Positions 14,139 through 16,286 of a stretch of DNA of 16,286 bases are shown piece after piece. A program made the position numbers and the translations under genes. Numbering within the stretch: the stretch's first letter is position 1; each line of letters begins with the position of its first letter. Below the pieces are notes generated by a model. The model was not told where the DNA came from. It saw only the letters and a program-made list of their open reading frames with translations, and searched no databases. Location of the stretch: positions 1-16,286 of the forward strand of contig CAYGWJ010000150.1 of the NCBI GenBank assembly GCA_964353405.1, in the 5' to 3' direction. This DNA is from JBGLNJ01 sp964353405. GTDB lineage: Bacteria > Chloroflexota > Anaerolineae > Fen-1058.

Positions 14139-15974
14139 CTACTCAGGGGAACTAGCAGGAACTGGCGGGATTTTATGCGGGGCACCCGCCAGCCCCTTGA
14201 TCCACTCGTTGACGACGATCTGCGCGGCTTGAAGGACGTTGACCCCTGGGAGGTCCCAGGGGTTGACGCCGGTGCGTTGCAGCGGCACTTCCAGCTCGCT
14301 CTTGTCACAGACGGTGCTGAGGTTGGCATTGTCCACTTCTGGCTTGAGCGCGCGCAACCGGGCGCGGCGCTCTTCGGGGTCGGCGATGGCCACGACGCGG
14401 TCAATCTCTTGGCTCAGCGCCACCGCTTTGGCGATGCGCTTGTCGGTCGCTTTTGCCACCGACACTTCGATCACGCCGTACTCGGCCTTCAAAAGGTTCA
14501 AGCGCCGCCCGGCCTCGTAAGTGGACGCGACAATTTCATCGCGGTTCATCCATTCGGTCTCGTAATTCAAGACATACTTCCAACTGGGCGCGAGCAGCGC
14601 CTGGCGATGCTCTTCCAGCGTGCGGCAGAACAGGCGATAGCCGTAGCGCTCCGGCTCTTCAAACGCGCGGCTACCGGGGTCCACGAAAGGCGCGAGCGGC
14701 GAGATAAAGGGAATAACGCGCGTGTCGCCTGCCGCCGCGTAGCGCTTTAAAAGCTGGCCGCTGTAATCCACCGTCCCCATGACCGAATCATACGTCTGCT
14801 CGCGCAGGCCGGTCATGAAAAACAGGTCGAGCCGCTGGCAGCCTGCTTCGAGCGCCTCGTCCATGCTGCGCTCGATGGCGGCGGTGGTGTACGGGCGACC
14901 AAAGGCGCGGCGCACGTGGTCGTCGTGAGACTCGAGCGAAATCTCGAGGGTAAAGTTGGGCAGCGCGCGCGCCACCTTGTTAAAAAAGCCGGGCGGCGTC
15001 GAATCGAATAGCTCGAGCAAGACCGGCTTTTTGTACCCGGCGATAGCATTGAGGAAACGGTCGGCGTACTCGTCGCCCGCCTGGCGGATATCGCCCAGGA
15101 TAAAGACCGGCCCCTGGCTAAAGCGGCCCACACGGCGGATATCGTTGGCCAAATCCTCCGGTTTGCGATATGCAGGACGCTTGCGACTGTGCAAGTTGTT
15201 GTAAGCACACGCCGAGCCGCCGCACGTGGCACAGTTGTAGCGGCAGCCACGCACGCTGAGCGCCGCCGTGATGGGATAACGCGTCCAGGCGTGGAACGGG
15301 ATAAAGCTCGCCAGATCGCGATAGCGGACGACGGCTTTGAGGACGTAGGAATAGTCCAGCAAGATGTCGTCCAGATTGTCCGGGCTGTAGGTGAGCGGGT
15401 TCACGTGCGGATTGCCTTCGGCGTCGCGCCACACCAGGTTGGGGATGCCGGCAAGCTTGTTCGCTTCGACCGAGTTCGGAGTGGGGTGCGCCGCACCGCC
15501 CGACACGATGTACTGGTTCAGCGCGAGCATTGGGCCTTCGGTCGAATCGCCGCGCACGACGTAATCCACTTCGGGACGCTGAATCATGTTGAGATGAAAG
15601 TACGTGGAAGAAAAGCCGCCAAAAATGACGGGCGTGCGCGGATGCAGCCGCTTGACGACGCGCGCGATTTCAATCGCGCCGTGCGCGTGAGGGAGCCAGT
15701 GCAAGTCAATGCCAAAGGCGGCCGGGTTCAGCTTGGCGAGGTAACGCTCAACGTCAAAGTGTGGGTCCTGGAGCATCCGCACCGCCAGGTTGACGATGCG
15801 CACGCGAAACCCATGCCGCTCCAGATACTCGGCGATGGTCGTAAAGCCGATGGGATACATCTCGAATACGGGCGTCGAGGGAACCAGGTCGCTCACCGGC
15901 CCATACAAGATGGATTTGCCCCGAAAGTCATAGACACTGGGAGCATGCAATAAAATCAGATCAGAGGATGACAT
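14139..15974 (-). CDS. B12-binding domain / radical SAM protein (Ta0216-like)
   Basis: The 611-residue protein has an N-terminal cobalamin-binding-type Rossmann domain (about residues 1-160; IDLHWLPHAHG at 89-99, VIFGGFSSTYFH at 116-127, VDYVVRGDSTE at 136-146) and then a radical SAM domain. The 4Fe-4S cysteines are in VRGCRYNCATC (Cys 244, 248, 251), with a further Cys 256. The overall order resembles the B12-binding/radical SAM group named after Thermoplasma Ta0216; its reaction is not known to me. The canonical DxHxxG cobalamin ligand motif is not clear, so base-off B12 binding is uncertain. Residues about 569-578 (GVNPWDLPGV) are encoded by a perfect palindrome and look inserted near the C-terminus. 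A TAGGTG site precedes the ATG and a promoter stands 34-61 bases further upstream. It heads the minus-strand gene set. Confidence 0.85.
   Translation of the reverse strand: MSSSDLILLHAPSVYDFRGKSILYGPVSDLVPSTPVFEMYPIGFTTIAEYLERHGFRVRIVNLAVRMLQDPHFDVERYLAKLNPAAFGIDLHWLPHAHGAIEIARVVKRLHPRTPVIFGGFSSTYFHLNMIQRPEVDYVVRGDSTEGPMLALNQYIVSGGAAHPTPNSVEANKLAGIPNLVWRDAEGNPHVNPLTYSPDNLDDILLDYSYVLKAVVRYRDLASFIPFHAWTRYPITAALSVRGCRYNCATCGGSACAYNNLHSRKRPAYRKPEDLANDIRRVGRFSQGPVFILGDIRQAGDEYADRFLNAIAGYKKPVLLELFDSTPPGFFNKVARALPNFTLEISLESHDDHVRRAFGRPYTTAAIERSMDEALEAGCQRLDLFFMTGLREQTYDSVMGTVDYSGQLLKRYAAAGDTRVIPFISPLAPFVDPGSRAFEEPERYGYRLFCRTLEEHRQALLAPSWKYVLNYETEWMNRDEIVASTYEAGRRLNLLKAEYGVIEVSVAKATDKRIAKAVALSQEIDRVVAIADPEERRARLRALKPEVDNANLSTVCDKSELEVPLQRTGVNPWDLPGVNVLQAAQIVVNEWIKGLAGAPHKIPPVPASSPE
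14235..14270. repeat. Palindromic element, copy B (inside the radical SAM gene)
   Basis: ACCCCTGGGA (14242-14251), GG, then TCCCAGGGGT (14254-14263) are a perfect 10-bp palindrome. Imperfect symmetry reaches 14235 and 14270 (GACGTTG against TTGACGCC). It is read through in frame by the radical SAM gene. It shares the 9-base arms and the adjoining TCAA with copy A at 11178. Confidence 0.75.
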
Positions 15975-16007
15975 GGTGCACCTAAGTTATGTTATGCGTA
16001 CCCCTCG

Positions 16008-16035
16008 ATTATGCCATTGCATGGCTCAATTGCAA
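16008..16035 (-). promoter_or_regulatory. Candidate promoter for the radical SAM gene set
   Basis: On the minus strand TTGCAA (16035-16030) and CATAAT (16013-16008) are 16 bases apart, giving a start near 16001 and a 26-base leader. A perfect inverted repeat GCCAT-TGC-ATGGC (16013-16025) overlaps the spacer and could bind a regulator. A TTGACA at 16042-16037 is too far upstream for this -10. Confidence 0.45.
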
Positions 16036-16097
16036 GTGTCAATCATCACCCTATCGAATGACGAACCCCCTAAAGACAATACTGTTTAGACAAGGCC

Positions 16098-16144
16098 GGA
16101 GTCGAGCCTTTAGGCGGGCAAACACCGGCTAAAGCCTTGACTCC
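16098..16144. repeat. Imperfect inverted repeat in the right-end intergenic region
   Basis: GGAGTCGAGCCTTTAGGC (16098-16115) and GGCTAAAGCCTTGACTCC (16127-16144) match as inverted copies at 15 of 18 positions around an 11-base centre. The TTTAG/CTAAA arms with GGAGTC ends look like an interspersed repeat rather than a terminator, since no T-run follows. Confidence 0.55.
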
Positions 16145-16169
16145 AATGCGCTAACTACTCAGCCTCTCT

Positions 16170-16286
16170 GTCATTGCGAGAATTCATATCGCCGGGTGGC
16201 GATATGCCAGGGTAGAGAAACTCGCGCCATAGTGTCATTCTGAGGCCGAAGGCCGAAGAATCTCTGCCTTGCGAGGTAGAGACCCT
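16170..16286. repeat. Interspersed-repeat-like DNA with a hairpin at the right edge
   Basis: GTCATTGCGAG (16170-16180) and GTCATTCTGAGGCCGAAGG (16234-16252), continuing into GCCGAAGAATCTC, look like members of a GTCATT...GAAGAATCTC repeat type that I recall from several bacterial genomes. Between them CATATCGCC-GGGT-GGCGATATG (16185-16206) is a perfect 9-bp hairpin without a T-run. No coding sequence is seen from 15975 to the window end. Confidence 0.5.

Noticed and set aside
1..16286. CRISPR array, tRNA genes, insertion sequence or phage genes
   Set aside because: No regularly spaced direct repeats, cloverleaf-like sequences, transposase, integrase or phage proteins were seen on either strand.

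Overview
The window reads as a GC-rich bacterial chromosome segment, most likely from an uncultured anaerobic Chloroflexota (Anaerolineae-like) genome. This taxonomic call is inference. It rests on a Wood-Ljungdahl type methyltransferase next to folD, a secreted protein ending in a YLPLI-type C-terminus that I associate with Chloroflexota exported proteins, and degenerate low-complexity spacer repeats of a kind I associate with that phylum. No rRNA, tRNA, transposase, phage gene or CRISPR array was found.

Left part, + strand (1-5025): a one-carbon/central-carbon cluster. It holds an AcsE-like methyltetrahydrofolate methyltransferase, a malic enzyme with an unusual lysine-rich tail, a thioredoxin-reductase-like flavoprotein whose CxxC cysteines are both serine, a 98-residue unknown protein starting at TTG, and FolD. 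A strong hairpin terminator follows FolD. FolD makes and consumes methylene/methenyl-THF, and the AcsE-like protein would take methyl-THF onward to a corrinoid protein, so the two ends of the cluster lie on one pathway. The malic enzyme could supply NAD(P)H and pyruvate.

Middle, + strand (5026-9150): a Tat-exported DUF362 protein with a terminator about 175 bases downstream. Next is a decayed DinB/ClbS-like gene (in-frame TGA and an internal deletion) overlapping a small two-helix membrane protein. An M1-family metallopeptidase with a lipoprotein-like leader ends the block, followed by a 13-bp perfect hairpin.

At 9158-9361, on the minus strand, is a free-standing structured RNA of about 200 nt. 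It has its own well-placed sigma70-type promoter, ends that pair over 17 bp, and a U-rich 3' end. A 6S-like RNA is the leading guess.

Right part, all minus strand (9427-15974), in transcription order: a B12-binding/radical SAM protein, a geranylgeranyl-reductase-family flavoprotein, a SAM methyltransferase, a frameshifted aminoglycoside-phosphotransferase-family kinase, a YfcE-type phosphoesterase, and a TIM-barrel sugar isomerase/epimerase-like protein with its own promoter. A candidate promoter precedes the radical SAM gene. The same perfect palindrome (CCCCTGGGA-NN-TCCCAGGGG) lies inside two of these genes: in frame near the C-terminus of the radical SAM protein, and exactly at a frame break in the kinase. 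This suggests a small palindromic element that inserts into coding sequence. The last 270 bases hold only repeat-like DNA.
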